A stretch of 64,000 nucleotides of DNA, taken from assembly GCA_017399915.1 (NCBI GenBank), contig JAFQAS010000049.1, positions 1 through 64,000 on the forward strand. Reading direction: 5' to 3'. Under the pieces are notes generated by a model. That model was not told the DNA's origin, did no database searches, and worked only from the letters and a program-made list of their open reading frames with translations. The first letter of the stretch is position 1; the number at the start of each line of letters is the position of its first letter. This DNA is from Muribaculaceae bacterium. Lineage in GTDB: Bacteria; Bacteroidota; Bacteroidia; Bacteroidales; Muribaculaceae. The position numbers and the translations under genes were made by a program. Below, piece after piece: positions 29,669 to 38,540 of this stretch.

Positions 29669-30379
29669 TTATTGAAGGTGCGTAACACCAAGCGACAACA
29701 CACTAATGCGAGTTGTTGGTGATGCCTCATGTATTGCCTCACAACAAGCCAACATAGTTGCTCCTGTTGTAACTACATCATCGACCAATAACACATGCTT
29801 ATCGCGTAACATATCTATATTTTTAACTCTATATGCGTTTCGAGTATTTAACCATCGTGCAAAACGCCCTTTGCGTGTTTGTGTGCCTCGTTGACGCACT
29901 TTCGTCAAACAATTACATTGTTTTATACCAATCGCTTTGTTTATTGCGCGAGCTATAACCTCACTTTGATTATATCCTCGACGTATCTTTTTAAACCAAT
30001 GCATAGGCACAGGCTGAACAAAATCGATCCCTTCAAAAAATCCGTCTTCTAAAATCTCTGCAACATAACACGCAGTCAATTGCGACATGATATTTGGTCG
30101 ATTATTATACTTTGCGCGTTGAATCATTCGAGCGAAATCACTATCACGATAATAATAAATATATCCTCCGGCTTTATCAATCGGAGCTCTGCCTGCAAGT
30201 CGTTGATGAATGGTATTAAACTCTTCTAAATGCAATCGAGTGCGTGGCATCTCCATTTTGCAATGCAAGCAAATCGAGTCTTCTCCACGCGACAATGACC
30301 GGCCACACACCTCACACACCAAGGGGAAAACTACCCTTAGCGCATCATCGCACCATTCTTTTATTTGTCGCATAGCCAT
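29669..30379 (-). CDS. ComF-family phosphoribosyltransferase-like protein
   Basis: A 236-residue protein with an N-terminal double-zinc-finger region (CEVCGRSLSRGEDSICLHC, residues about 18-39) and a C-terminal type I phosphoribosyltransferase fold with the PRPP loop VLLVDDVVTTGATMLAC near 192. ComF proteins act in uptake of transforming DNA in some bacteria, but in Bacteroidota the role is not settled. It overlaps recX by 19 bp and is the last gene of a prmC-recX-comF run. Confidence 0.9.
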   Translation of the reverse strand: MAMRQIKEWCDDALRVVFPLVCEVCGRSLSRGEDSICLHCKMEMPRTRLHLEEFNTIHQRLAGRAPIDKAGGYIYYYRDSDFARMIQRAKYNNRPNIMSQLTACYVAEILEDGFFEGIDFVQPVPMHWFKKIRRGYNQSEVIARAINKAIGIKQCNCLTKVRQRGTQTRKGRFARWLNTRNAYRVKNIDMLRDKHVLLVDDVVTTGATMLACCEAIHEASPTTRISVLSLGVTHLQ

Positions 30380-30858
30380 AGGCTTCGGTCTTTTATTATA
30401 TTAGCGATTAGCTCTGATTCAAACCCTCGCGACACAGCATATCGAAACAATTTTGTACGCCCCTCGTAGCTATCCACATCTTTTATCGTTTTAGCTTTAG
30501 AGCGAATAAGATTTTTGAGGATATCACTATACTCTTCTGCATCAATGGCAGTCAACGCCTTTTGGATATGAGCCGACGAGATTCTCTTTGCTCGCAACCC
30601 ATAAACAATCTTCACCCGCCCCCAATGATTAAATCGATACTTATCTCTACAATATGCTATTGCAAACCGTTCATCATCAATAAAGCGATTATCGATTAAT
30701 TGCTTTACAATCTTTTCGCTATCACTCGATGACACACCCCAACGATATAACTTTTGTCGCACATCACAGCTACATTGCTCGGATTGGGCGCACAATGCCT
30801 CCAATCTCATCAATGCCACCTGCGGCTTCATCTTTTTCTTTTGGGGTATTTCACTCAT
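30361..30858 (-). CDS. recX: Regulatory protein RecX
   Basis: A 165-residue helical protein with three RecX-type triple-helix repeats: CSCDVRQKLYRWGVSSSDSEKIVKQLID, shown here only by its ends CSCDVRQKL and KQLIDNRFIDDERFA, then HWGRVKIVYGLRAKRIS and the degenerate KLFRYAVSRGFESELI. RecX binds RecA and modulates filament formation. recA is not adjacent in this window. The start lies 2 bp after the prmC stop, so the two are translationally coupled. Confidence 0.9.
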   Translation of the reverse strand: MSEIPQKKKMKPQVALMRLEALCAQSEQCSCDVRQKLYRWGVSSSDSEKIVKQLIDNRFIDDERFAIAYCRDKYRFNHWGRVKIVYGLRAKRISSAHIQKALTAIDAEEYSDILKNLIRSKAKTIKDVDSYEGRTKLFRYAVSRGFESELIANIIKDRSLWLCDK

Positions 30859-30860
30859 TT

Positions 30861-31715
30861 TTATTCACCCTTTGTGGCCGATAGGAATCTATCACGGCCA
30901 TACATATCTTTAGTTACGAGAACCTCTTCATAGTTTAATTCCCGCATCATTCCAATCATTTCAGTGGCATATATAGGATTGATTTCAAAATAAATTTTTC
31001 CTTTATTTTTTAATGCACCTATCCCCCACTTTGCTATCGCAGTGTAGAACTTTAACGGATCATCATCGGGCACAAACAATGCTGTCGATGGTTCATAGTC
31101 AAGAACTGTTGGTTCCATCTCATCACGTTCTTTGTCGGCTATATATGGTGGATTACTCACTATGATATCGTAATAATTAGGCTGCGTCACATTCATATTC
31201 AAGGCATCACCCTGTGTGAATTTCACCTTAGTTTTTAATCGCGAAGAATTGCGCTGAGCCACTTCAAGAGCACCTTGCGAGATATCCAATGCCTCTACTT
31301 GTGAGAATTTCAGTCCACGAGCGAGAGAGATGGCAATACACCCCGAGCCTGTACCTATATCTATAACCTTCAAATCCTTTGACGATGAATATTGCGATAT
31401 AATTAAATCAACCAATTCTTGAGTCTCGGGACGAGGTATAAGAGTGTCGCGCGTGACCTCAAACCTGTTTCCGGCAAATCTTGCCCACCCCAACACATAT
31501 TGCAACGGCTCTCCGTTGAGCAATCGAGCCACAATGCCATCAATCTTTGATTCGACAAAATCGCTCAACACCTCATCTCCTTTGAGCAATATATCCACCT
31601 CGGAATATCGCATGACATCTTCAAAAATATCACGCGAAATCCAATAGGACTCTCTCTCTCCAATACATGAGCTAAGAGTGCTTCTTATATCCGATATTTT
31701 ATCTTTGAGTTTCAA
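30861..31715 (-). CDS. prmC: Peptide chain release factor N5-glutamine methyltransferase PrmC
   Basis: A 284-residue cytoplasmic SAM-dependent enzyme that methylates the GGQ glutamine of release factors. An N-terminal helical domain is followed by the Rossmann fold with VIDIGTGSGCIAISLA (SAM loop) and the catalytic VSNPPYIADKE near 187; RDTLIPRPETQELV is the usual interdomain motif. A TACCTTTG -7 box lies on the minus strand at 31743-31750, about 28 nt before the start, without a clear -33 box. Confidence 0.95.
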   Translation of the reverse strand: MKLKDKISDIRSTLSSCIGERESYWISRDIFEDVMRYSEVDILLKGDEVLSDFVESKIDGIVARLLNGEPLQYVLGWARFAGNRFEVTRDTLIPRPETQELVDLIISQYSSSKDLKVIDIGTGSGCIAISLARGLKFSQVEALDISQGALEVAQRNSSRLKTKVKFTQGDALNMNVTQPNYYDIIVSNPPYIADKERDEMEPTVLDYEPSTALFVPDDDPLKFYTAIAKWGIGALKNKGKIYFEINPIYATEMIGMMRELNYEEVLVTKDMYGRDRFLSATKGE

Positions 31716-31779
31716 ATAATCTTACTCCTTATATATTTTCCACAAAGGTAATCTTTTATCCCCATTTTAGGCGTTAGAA

Positions 31780-31811
31780 TTTGTTAATCCCATCAAAAAA
31801 TTCTACCTTTG
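31780..31811 (+). promoter_or_regulatory. Promoter for the PP2C phosphatase gene
   Basis: TTTG (31780-31783), 20 nt, TACCTTTG (31804-31811), a full match to the Bacteroidota consensus, about 100 nt before the start codon. Confidence 0.75.
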
Positions 31812-31910
31812 CCCATTATAATCCCATTTTTTAGCGCAATTTTAAAAGGCAAATATATCCTTTGTGAGATACGTGCTACTTATTTGGTTGTTTAATACAC
31901 TATATTTATT

Positions 31911-33581
31911 ATGAAAATTTTTCAACCTCAAGCAATGTATCAGATTGGGAAACGCGACAATCAAGAAGATGCGATTTTCCCAATATTGGGCAATGCAACA
32001 GAAAACGACCGGTTGTTTATCGTGTGCGATGGCATGGGCGGACATGATTCCGGTGAAGTTGCGAGCAACTCTATATGCCAAAATATCAGCTATTTCCTAA
32101 AAGATGCCAATCCCGACACTTTTTCGAGTGAGGATTTCAACAAAGCTCTTGGATATGCCTACGACAAACTCGACAGCCTTGACCAAGACACCAATAGTTT
32201 CCGCAAAATGGGAACAACGCTTGCTTTTCTATATTTAGGAAATAATAACGTTATAATTGCTCATATTGGCGATAGCAGAGTATACCACCTCCGTCGTCAT
32301 AAAAAAGGCACCATCTCGATTTTGCATCGCACCGAAGATCATTCGTTGGTTAATGAGATGGTCAGTCAAGGAATTGTTTCAGAGGACGAGGCTCTAGTCC
32401 ATCCTCGCCGCAATGTTATTACTCGTGCAATCCAGCCTAATACACCAAATCGATGCAAGGCCGACATCTACGAGACATCTGATGTTAAAGTCGATGATTA
32501 TTTCTTCATTTGTAGCGATGGTGTGTTAGAATCAATTGAGGACAAAGATTTGATTAAAATATTAGAATCGAAATCATCAGACGAGGCAATGATGAAAAAG
32601 ATTCAAACAATATGCAATAAAAACAGTCGCGATAATCATTCGGCATATCTTATTCATGTCAAAGAAGGTTTGGCACTCGAACCTACATATAACGAAATTA
32701 CAGAAACTAAAATTACGAATAAACCGGTTATGGAGAGAATTCAACAAGAAACTCAGCAAATAAAATCATCGTCAAATGACAATTCCAGTTCATCGGCTAT
32801 GGTATTAGTTATGGCGGCTCTATTTATAGCAATACTTGGTGTAGGCATTTGGGGAGCCATTAACTTTTTAGAGCTAAACAACGACATGTCTACATTTGCT
32901 AAAAACAGGAAAATAACACCTGAAGAAGCGAATAGTCCTTTTTATAAAGGAGAAGCGTCGGATACTATTGCCTCGTATGATAAAAATTTAAAAAACGAGC
33001 CCGAATATTTCAAGGCGCTTAGTAGCCAAGAAAGAGCCGATGTGATATATTTGAAAAATAATAATCGATGGAATAAGGCGATGATTAAATCTAATAAATT
33101 CCAACAAGTTTATAATGATTTGGCAAATGGCAACATCTCTGCATTAAGACAATGTTTTGCCGGATATAGCCGACAACATATCAACTACTATTTACAAGCT
33201 ATTTTTCAAAAAAACATCAATACAACGAAACTAGATGATGCTCTCGATAGAGCTTCTAATGATGGAGTAATTGATCTCAAAATCCTAAATTATGCTTTAC
33301 TAAACAGCAACAAAGAGAAAAAAGAAAACAAATCGACTGTGACTGACAACGAATCTGCATCTGACTCTGATAAGAAATCTTCAGAATCAACATCAACAAC
33401 TAAAGACGATGCACCTACAACGACGCCAGAAGCAAAACCTACGCCTAAAAAAGAGACTCCCGCTCCAAGCACTGAACCTACGCCTAAAAAAGAAGAGCCC
33501 GCAGCTAAAGCAGAACCCTCGCCTAAAGCTGCCCCAACTCCTTCTTCTCAACCTGAACCGACTAACAACATATTCGATTAG
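31911..33581 (+). CDS. PP2C-family serine/threonine phosphatase with membrane anchor
   Basis: A 556-residue protein. The cytoplasmic PP2C domain (about 1-245) has the metal-binding motifs FIVCDGMGGHDSGEVAS, IAHIGDSRVYHLR and YFFICSDGVLE. One membrane span follows at about 297-315 (MVLVMAALFIAILGVGIWG), then an extracytoplasmic helical region and a low-complexity Pro/Lys/Glu/Ala tail with TPKKE repeats. It removes phosphate from Ser/Thr residues. No partner Ser/Thr kinase is encoded in the window. Two downstream genes, a membrane-anchored protein and an L,D-transpeptidase, suggest signalling linked to the cell wall, which is an inference from context. Confidence 0.9.
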   Translation: MKIFQPQAMYQIGKRDNQEDAIFPILGNATENDRLFIVCDGMGGHDSGEVASNSICQNISYFLKDANPDTFSSEDFNKALGYAYDKLDSLDQDTNSFRKMGTTLAFLYLGNNNVIIAHIGDSRVYHLRRHKKGTISILHRTEDHSLVNEMVSQGIVSEDEALVHPRRNVITRAIQPNTPNRCKADIYETSDVKVDDYFFICSDGVLESIEDKDLIKILESKSSDEAMMKKIQTICNKNSRDNHSAYLIHVKEGLALEPTYNEITETKITNKPVMERIQQETQQIKSSSNDNSSSSAMVLVMAALFIAILGVGIWGAINFLELNNDMSTFAKNRKITPEEANSPFYKGEASDTIASYDKNLKNEPEYFKALSSQERADVIYLKNNNRWNKAMIKSNKFQQVYNDLANGNISALRQCFAGYSRQHINYYLQAIFQKNINTTKLDDALDRASNDGVIDLKILNYALLNSNKEKKENKSTVTDNESASDSDKKSSESTSTTKDDAPTTTPEAKPTPKKETPAPSTEPTPKKEEPAAKAEPSPKAAPTPSSQPEPTNNIFD

Positions 33582-33606
33582 CCCCTTCTATAATCGAATT
33601 ATCATA

Positions 33607-33650
33607 AAGAAGGCTTGTTTTGCAAATTCGTGCATCTCAAGCCTTCTTAA
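33607..33650 (+). terminator. Terminator-like hairpin after the PP2C gene
   Basis: AAGAAGGCTTG (33607-33617) pairs perfectly with CAAGCCTTCTT (33638-33648) across a 20-nt loop, followed by AATTATAC. The T run is weak, so readthrough into the next genes is possible. It also argues against the long start at 33620 for the next gene. Confidence 0.65.
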
Positions 33651-33724
33651 TTATACATCAACTACTTTCTTTGGCATTTAAACTTATTCTTTGTATTTTT
33701 GTAATTATTATATTATCTCTCAAT

Positions 33725-34318
33725 ATGGACAATGGCATAAATTCTAAATCTCAAAGCAAGCGCAATTCTACTATTGCAATGGCTATTGTTGCTATTATTA
33801 TTGCAATAATTGCTTTTTTCATATGGAGAAGTCATACTAACCCACTTATCCAACCTACAACCTTTGAACAACCAACTGATAGTTTAAATGACTCAACTTT
33901 AAATATTGATTCATTACAACTCGACTCGACATTAGTTGACTCTATCGACATTGATTCAATTGATTCTCTCGACATTGATTCATTAAAAGCAGATTCTCTT
34001 AGCATCGACTCTATCAACAAATTAGCTCAAAACGGCAAAGGGTCAATTTTTGACACTTCGAAAAAAGAGATGAAAGATAGACTATTGGCTATTGAAAAAT
34101 TGATAACCGATGCGATAACAGACTATGACAAAGGCAAAACATCGGCTAAAGATGCAAAAGCTATGTGCGACTCCGTTGCAAATGAGGTAGAATCAATCCT
34201 CAAAGATAAAAACTCTAATGAGTTTAAATATCAAATCAAATCTATTAATCGAAAAACTAATGAGCTTCTTAATTCGCTTGGATATATAATTGAGGACAAT
34301 AACAAAGACAATAATTAA
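33725..34318 (+). CDS. Membrane-anchored protein with Asp/Ser repeat stalk
   Basis: A 197-residue protein of unknown function. I chose the ATG at 33725 because the longer frame from 33620 starts inside the hairpin of the preceding gene. A short cytoplasmic N-terminus is followed by one membrane span at about 17-38 (IAMAIVAIIIAIIAFFIWRS). Residues about 50-105 are a low-complexity stalk of repeating ID-S-L/I-D units (DSIDIDSIDSLDIDSLKADS), then a charged, probably helical C-terminal domain. It lies 14 bp before the L,D-transpeptidase gene, so a cell-wall-associated role is likely. No recognised family. Confidence 0.7.
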   Translation: MDNGINSKSQSKRNSTIAMAIVAIIIAIIAFFIWRSHTNPLIQPTTFEQPTDSLNDSTLNIDSLQLDSTLVDSIDIDSIDSLDIDSLKADSLSIDSINKLAQNGKGSIFDTSKKEMKDRLLAIEKLITDAITDYDKGKTSAKDAKAMCDSVANEVESILKDKNSNEFKYQIKSINRKTNELLNSLGYIIEDNNKDNN

Positions 34319-34332
34319 TCCATCCAAATATT

Positions 34333-34800
34333 ATGAAACAAATCCTTTCGCTCATTATTTGCATGCTAATCTGTACTCCGGTTTTTGCTCAGAATAGAAT
34401 TGTTGTTTCAAAAAAGCAAATGACTCTCACCGTATATAATAATGAGAACAAAGTATTGCTAACTACAAAGGTTAGTTGCGGCAAAAACTTTGGCAACAAA
34501 AAATATCGTGGTGATAAAAGAACTCCTGAAGGCACTTTTAAGGTCAATATGATTCAAGAATCATCATCTTGGACTTGGGATTTCAAAGATGGTCGCGGAA
34601 AAATCAAAGGTGCATATGGGCCTTACTTCATCAGATTAAAAACTCCTATCACAACAATGATTGGCATACACGGCACATGTTATCCCGAGCTACTTGGCAC
34701 TCGCACAAGCAGTGGTTGTATACGCATTCACAACGATGTGATGCTTGAATTAGTAAAACTTGTGAAAGTGGGCATGGAGGTGACTATCGAAAAAGACTAA
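34333..34800 (+). CDS. L,D-transpeptidase (YkuD domain)
   Basis: A 155-residue exported protein with a signal peptide (ICMLICTPVFA). The YkuD catalytic domain fills the rest, with the His motif IGIHGTCYPELLG near residue 115 and the Cys motif TSSGCIRIHNDVM near 131 that carries the nucleophile. Enzymes of this family form L,D cross-links in peptidoglycan or attach proteins to it, in the periplasm. Compact size, no LysM or other binding domain. It ends 6 bp from the convergent pgeF. Confidence 0.93.
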   Translation: MKQILSLIICMLICTPVFAQNRIVVSKKQMTLTVYNNENKVLLTTKVSCGKNFGNKKYRGDKRTPEGTFKVNMIQESSSWTWDFKDGRGKIKGAYGPYFIRLKTPITTMIGIHGTCYPELLGTRTSSGCIRIHNDVMLELVKLVKVGMEVTIEKD

Positions 34801-34806
34801 ATCTCA

Positions 34807-35580
34807 TCAATCTTGCATCACCACAGTGAGTGTGCGGCCTGAGTTGATGCCTAATCGTCGTGCCGAGAAGAATTCATGTGGGTTGCAACGAGAGCAACAG
34901 GTGGGGAATTGTATGTTTTCATCACGAATGCCTATCTCAATAAGTGATTGACGGCATGCTTGTGGCAAGTCGATATGTGGGCGTGGTTGATAGTGATTCA
35001 ATATCACTTGCGATGAGTCAAATCCATTATTTACAAATTGCTCAACGACCTCATGCCCGACCTCAAAACAATCGCCACATATACATGGCCCCATAGCAAC
35101 TTTTATGTGCGAGAGCGATGCTCCACACTGAATCATCTTGGCTACAGTTTTTGAGGCTATGCGGCCCACTGTTCCTTTCCAACCCGAGTGTGCCACGCCT
35201 ATCACTTTATTCACTTCGTCGGCAAACACTAATGGCACACAGTCGGCCGTATTGATTGCTATCGCAACACCCGAGAGTGTAGTTACAAGGGCATCGATGT
35301 TTTCTAATTTTTCGGCATCGAATGGGATTGTGTCAACGACTGCAACGTTGAGCGAGTGTGTTTGGCGAGGTATTATAAGCGATTCTCTATTTATTCCAAG
35401 TTCTTTACACAACTCCTTTCTACACCCTTCTACATGCGCCATATCATCGCCAGTGTAGTGACAAGCATTAAATCCGCTATAATTGTCACCTTCAACAACA
35501 CAACCCCGGCATGTGCTTATGGCTACCATACCGGGGATTGTCATTAAGTTTATAAAAGAGAGGTTACTTTTGTGGTTCAT
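34807..35580 (-). CDS. pgeF: Peptidoglycan editing factor PgeF (laccase-domain family)
   Basis: A 257-residue protein of the YfiH/PgeF (DUF152) family, which hydrolyses wrongly incorporated L-Ser from UDP-MurNAc peptides in E. coli; older names are polyphenol oxidase. Metal-ligand motifs are visible: [32 protein letters not shown] and the late [19 protein letters not shown] chose the ATG at 35580, which overlaps obg by 17 bp; a longer frame to 35652 would lie deep within obg and add a non-family extension. Last gene of the minus-strand run. Confidence 0.92.
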   Translation of the reverse strand: MNHKSNLSFINLMTIPGMVAISTCRGCVVEGDNYSGFNACHYTGDDMAHVEGCRKELCKELGINRESLIIPRQTHSLNVAVVDTIPFDAEKLENIDALVTTLSGVAIAINTADCVPLVFADEVNKVIGVAHSGWKGTVGRIASKTVAKMIQCGASLSHIKVAMGPCICGDCFEVGHEVVEQFVNNGFDSSQVILNHYQPRPHIDLPQACRQSLIEIGIRDENIQFPTCCSRCNPHEFFSARRLGINSGRTLTVVMQD

Positions 35581-36760
35581 CTTCCTCGTAATCGACCCAA
35601 TCATATTCAATATCTTCGCCCCAATCATCTCCTTCATAGAAGAATTCTTCATCCTCTTCTTCTACTGGAATCGGTTCGTTTTCAAAAATAAATTCATCTT
35701 CTTCACGCACACGATGATGACCATCGAGTCGACGATGAGTGATTGTTGATGGCTCTATTCGATTATTTTCGTCGGTTATTGCGTTCCAAAGCAAATCTTT
35801 CAATTCGGTTATTCCTTGTCCGGTTACAGCTGAAATAAACACGTGCGACACACCTTCGGGGAGTTCTTTTTCCATTTCAGCTATAAGTTCATCATCGAGC
35901 ATATCGCTTTTGGTGATCGCAAGCACACGATGTTTATCCTCCAATTCGGGATTAAACTTCACTACCTCATCAAGCAATATTTCATATTCCCGCTTGATAT
36001 CATCGGCATCGGCAGGCACCATAAAAAGCAACACCGCATTGCGTTCGATATGACGAAGGAAACGCAATCCAAGGCCTCTACCCTCGCTTGCGCCTTCGAT
36101 AATACCGGGAATATCGGCCATTACAAACGAGCGATTATCGCGATACGACACAATACCTAATTGAGGTTCCATTGTGGTAAAAGGATAATCGGCAATCTTA
36201 GGACGAGCAGCTGATAGTGAAGACAACAATGTAGACTTACCTGCATTAGGGAAACCTACGAGCCCCACATCACCAAGCAATTTAAGCTCCATAATCACAG
36301 TTTTTTCGATAGCAGGCTCGCCTGGTTGTGCATATCGGGGCGTTTGGTTAGTAGCACTTTTAAAGTGCCAGTTGCCAAGACCTCCTCGACCTCCTCGAAG
36401 AAGTTTTATCTCCTCATCATGCTCCACTACCTCACAAAGGTATTCACCGGTTTCGGCATCAAACACCACGGTGCCGCATGGCACTTCGAGAATCACATCA
36501 TCGCCATCTTTACCAAAGCTGCGACCACCCGAACCACTTTGCCCATTCCCGGCAAAAACATGTCGACGATAGCGCAATGGCAATAACGTCCACATATTTT
36601 TATTTCCCTTAAGGATGATGTGACCACCACGGCCACCATCTCCTCCATCAGGGCCCCCTTTAGGGACATATTTGGCACGATAGAAGTGTCGAGAACCTGC
36701 TCCACCTTTCCCGGAGCGGCATAATATCTTAACGTAGTCTATAAAATTAGATTCTGCCAT
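35564..36760 (-). CDS. obg: GTPase Obg
   Basis: A 398-residue cytoplasmic GTPase tied to late 50S ribosome assembly and stress control. The glycine-rich Obg fold occupies about 1-160 ([18 protein letters not shown]). The G domain follows with G1 [13 protein letters not shown], switch [12 protein letters not shown] and the TKSD specificity motif. The tail after about 340 is very acidic ([18 protein letters not shown]), as in other Bacteroidales Obg proteins. It lies 20 bp downstream of a nucleotidyltransferase gene in the same run. Confidence 0.97.
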   Translation of the reverse strand: MAESNFIDYVKILCRSGKGGAGSRHFYRAKYVPKGGPDGGDGGRGGHIILKGNKNMWTLLPLRYRRHVFAGNGQSGSGGRSFGKDGDDVILEVPCGTVVFDAETGEYLCEVVEHDEEIKLLRGGRGGLGNWHFKSATNQTPRYAQPGEPAIEKTVIMELKLLGDVGLVGFPNAGKSTLLSSLSAARPKIADYPFTTMEPQLGIVSYRDNRSFVMADIPGIIEGASEGRGLGLRFLRHIERNAVLLFMVPADADDIKREYEILLDEVVKFNPELEDKHRVLAITKSDMLDDELIAEMEKELPEGVSHVFISAVTGQGITELKDLLWNAITDENNRIEPSTITHRRLDGHHRVREEDEFIFENEPIPVEEEDEEFFYEGDDWGEDIEYDWVDYEEDEPQK

Positions 36761-36779
36761 AGTTTAATGTTGTTTTTCG

Positions 36780-37832
36780 TTATTTGATTAAATCATTATG
36801 GTGGCGCATGAGATCTTGGGCTTGTTTAAAATCGTTTGGCGAACCCACATCAATCCATGTGCCGTTAATAGGATAATATACGACCTTCAGCCCCTTATCA
36901 ATTGCCTGCTCTATTAAATCAGTTGCATCAGTGCGACTGTCACTTGGCACCGTGTCGAGCAACTTATTGGAGAAGATATAGATACCGGCATTAGCATAAT
37001 ATGAATATGAAGGTTTTTCTTCAATACCGTTTACGTTAGCGCCATCAGTCGTCAATATTGCATAAGGCACCGATACAACATAAGGGATTGCCGCAATAGT
37101 CACATCGGCCACTTCCTCAATATGGCGCATATACATTTCTTCAAAAGATATTGTTGTGAGCAAATCTGAGTTCATCACCAAAGTATTGCCTTCTTCTGTT
37201 CTTGACACTAATGCAGCCGCACCTATTGTGCCAAGAGGCATAGTTTCTTCTACACATTTCACCTTCACTCCGGCTACAGGTGTAGCAAAATGTTGATGTA
37301 TCTGTTCTGCGAGATAACGAGTTGTAACAGTTATATCATCAATCCCCACCGAGGCCAAAGCTTCGATATTATAATCAATAATAGCTTTACCCCCAATTTC
37401 AAGTAATGGTTTGGGAGTGGTGAGAGTTAGCGGACGCAACCGTTCCCCTTTCCCTCCGGCCATCAATATCGCACTTAATGGGAGTTTAGCTTTTGTTACA
37501 GTGAGGTCATATATATCTTTAATAGTGCCATCAGCATTAAGATGTGGCAAAATTCCCACTCCCAACAAACGGCATTTACGCATCATTTCCACATCTACTT
37601 TATCACCTTTAATTGCTTTAAAGCGTGTGTGCATAGCTCGACAAACTTCATCGGCGAGCGACACACCGGCAATCAAGGCTCTACGCACATCGCCGTCGGT
37701 CAATGTGCCAACCATAATATCGGCGTCATTTGTGACAAGCAACACCATTTGTTTTCCCGACAATCGGTTTAGTTGTTGCAAAGCGTCAAGCAGTGTGGAT
37801 TTTTCGTTAATTATATATTGATTCATATCCAT
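36780..37832 (-). CDS. CBS-domain sugar nucleotidyltransferase (PtmE-like)
   Basis: A 350-residue cytoplasmic enzyme. The N-terminal part (about 1-120) is a CBS pair (VGTLTDGDVRRALIAG); the C-terminal part (about 120-350) is a sugar-phosphate nucleotidyltransferase with the signature LMAGGKGERLRPLTLTTPKP. This fusion matches PtmE-type glucosamine-1-phosphate guanylyltransferases, which start GDP-linked legionaminic acid synthesis in Campylobacter. The two genes transcribed before it, a hydrolysing 2-epimerase and a CMP-transferase, support that pathway. The exact sugar and nucleotide cannot be read from sequence. Confidence 0.85.
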   Translation of the reverse strand: MDMNQYIINEKSTLLDALQQLNRLSGKQMVLLVTNDADIMVGTLTDGDVRRALIAGVSLADEVCRAMHTRFKAIKGDKVDVEMMRKCRLLGVGILPHLNADGTIKDIYDLTVTKAKLPLSAILMAGGKGERLRPLTLTTPKPLLEIGGKAIIDYNIEALASVGIDDITVTTRYLAEQIHQHFATPVAGVKVKCVEETMPLGTIGAAALVSRTEEGNTLVMNSDLLTTISFEEMYMRHIEEVADVTIAAIPYVVSVPYAILTTDGANVNGIEEKPSYSYYANAGIYIFSNKLLDTVPSDSRTDATDLIEQAIDKGLKVVYYPINGTWIDVGSPNDFKQAQDLMRHHNDLIK

Positions 37833-37838
37833 TTCGTT

Positions 37839-38540
37839 CTATTTTGACATTTCATTCATCACTACCTCGGCAATAGCCCAATCAAGCGGAGTATCAAGGT
37901 CTACACTTCGGCTACGAGGCATTTCGCTTGGCACTTTTCGAGAAAATTCGCCCATTGTCATGATTCTTATCGAGTGAGGATTTATCACATACACAGCACC
38001 ATTATATTCCCACACCTTGGGAGCGTCTTGCCGACGAGTATAATGTCCATCACCTTTACTCACATGAATAAAACCGGTTTTACTATCGGTTTCAAAACAA
38101 TTATAATAGGGATTTACATCTGACTCAACCACACTCACTACCATATCAATATCATTACTATAGAGTGCTTGGCAAGCCTCCACATCTTTGATAGTGCGCA
38201 ATGGCGATGTGGGTTGCAACAACACTACATTATCATAATCTATGCCACATTTATCGGCATAATCCATTGCATCAAGAATTACCTCACGCGAACCGGCAGT
38301 GTCGGTTGCAAGATGAGCAGGACGCATATATGGCACCTCAAGTCCGCTTAGTCGAGCCACTTGTGCAATTTCCTCATCATCGGTCGACACAATTACATGA
38401 CTATCATCAACGGCCAATTCACGAGCCACTGCTATTGAATAGTGAATGAGCGGTGTGCCTGCAAGTGGTTTGATATTCTTGCGAGGAATACCTTTACTTC
38501 CCCCTCGAGCCGGGATTATATATAGTGATTTATATTTCAT
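37839..38540 (-). CDS. CMP-nonulosonate cytidylyltransferase (NeuA/LegF type)
   Basis: A 233-residue enzyme that activates a sialic-acid-like sugar with CTP. The CTP-binding signature IIPARGGSKGIPRKNIKPL starts at residue 8, followed by VIVSTDDEEIA and LLQPTSPLR, and the late RSVDLDTPLDW closes the active site. It overlaps the 3' end of the epimerase gene by 11 bp and precedes the PtmE-like gene by 6 bp. Whether it prefers Neu5Ac, legionaminic or pseudaminic acid cannot be told; the neighbours favour legionaminic acid. Confidence 0.9.
   Translation of the reverse strand: MKYKSLYIIPARGGSKGIPRKNIKPLAGTPLIHYSIAVARELAVDDSHVIVSTDDEEIAQVARLSGLEVPYMRPAHLATDTAGSREVILDAMDYADKCGIDYDNVVLLQPTSPLRTIKDVEACQALYSNDIDMVVSVVESDVNPYYNCFETDSKTGFIHVSKGDGHYTRRQDAPKVWEYNGAVYVINPHSIRIMTMGEFSRKVPSEMPRSRSVDLDTPLDWAIAEVVMNEMSK

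Noticed and set aside
31716-31779. Strong promoter for prmC on the minus strand
   Set aside because: A good -7 box (31743-31750) is present but no TTTG-like -33 box lies at the right spacing, so it is only mentioned under the gene.
33620-33724. Longer N-terminus for the Asp/Ser stalk protein
   Set aside because: The longer start lies in the loop and stem of a terminator-like hairpin and would add a second hydrophobic segment not needed for the topology.
35581-35652. Longer N-terminus for PgeF
   Set aside because: It would overlap obg by about 90 bp, and the extra residues do not look like the family.
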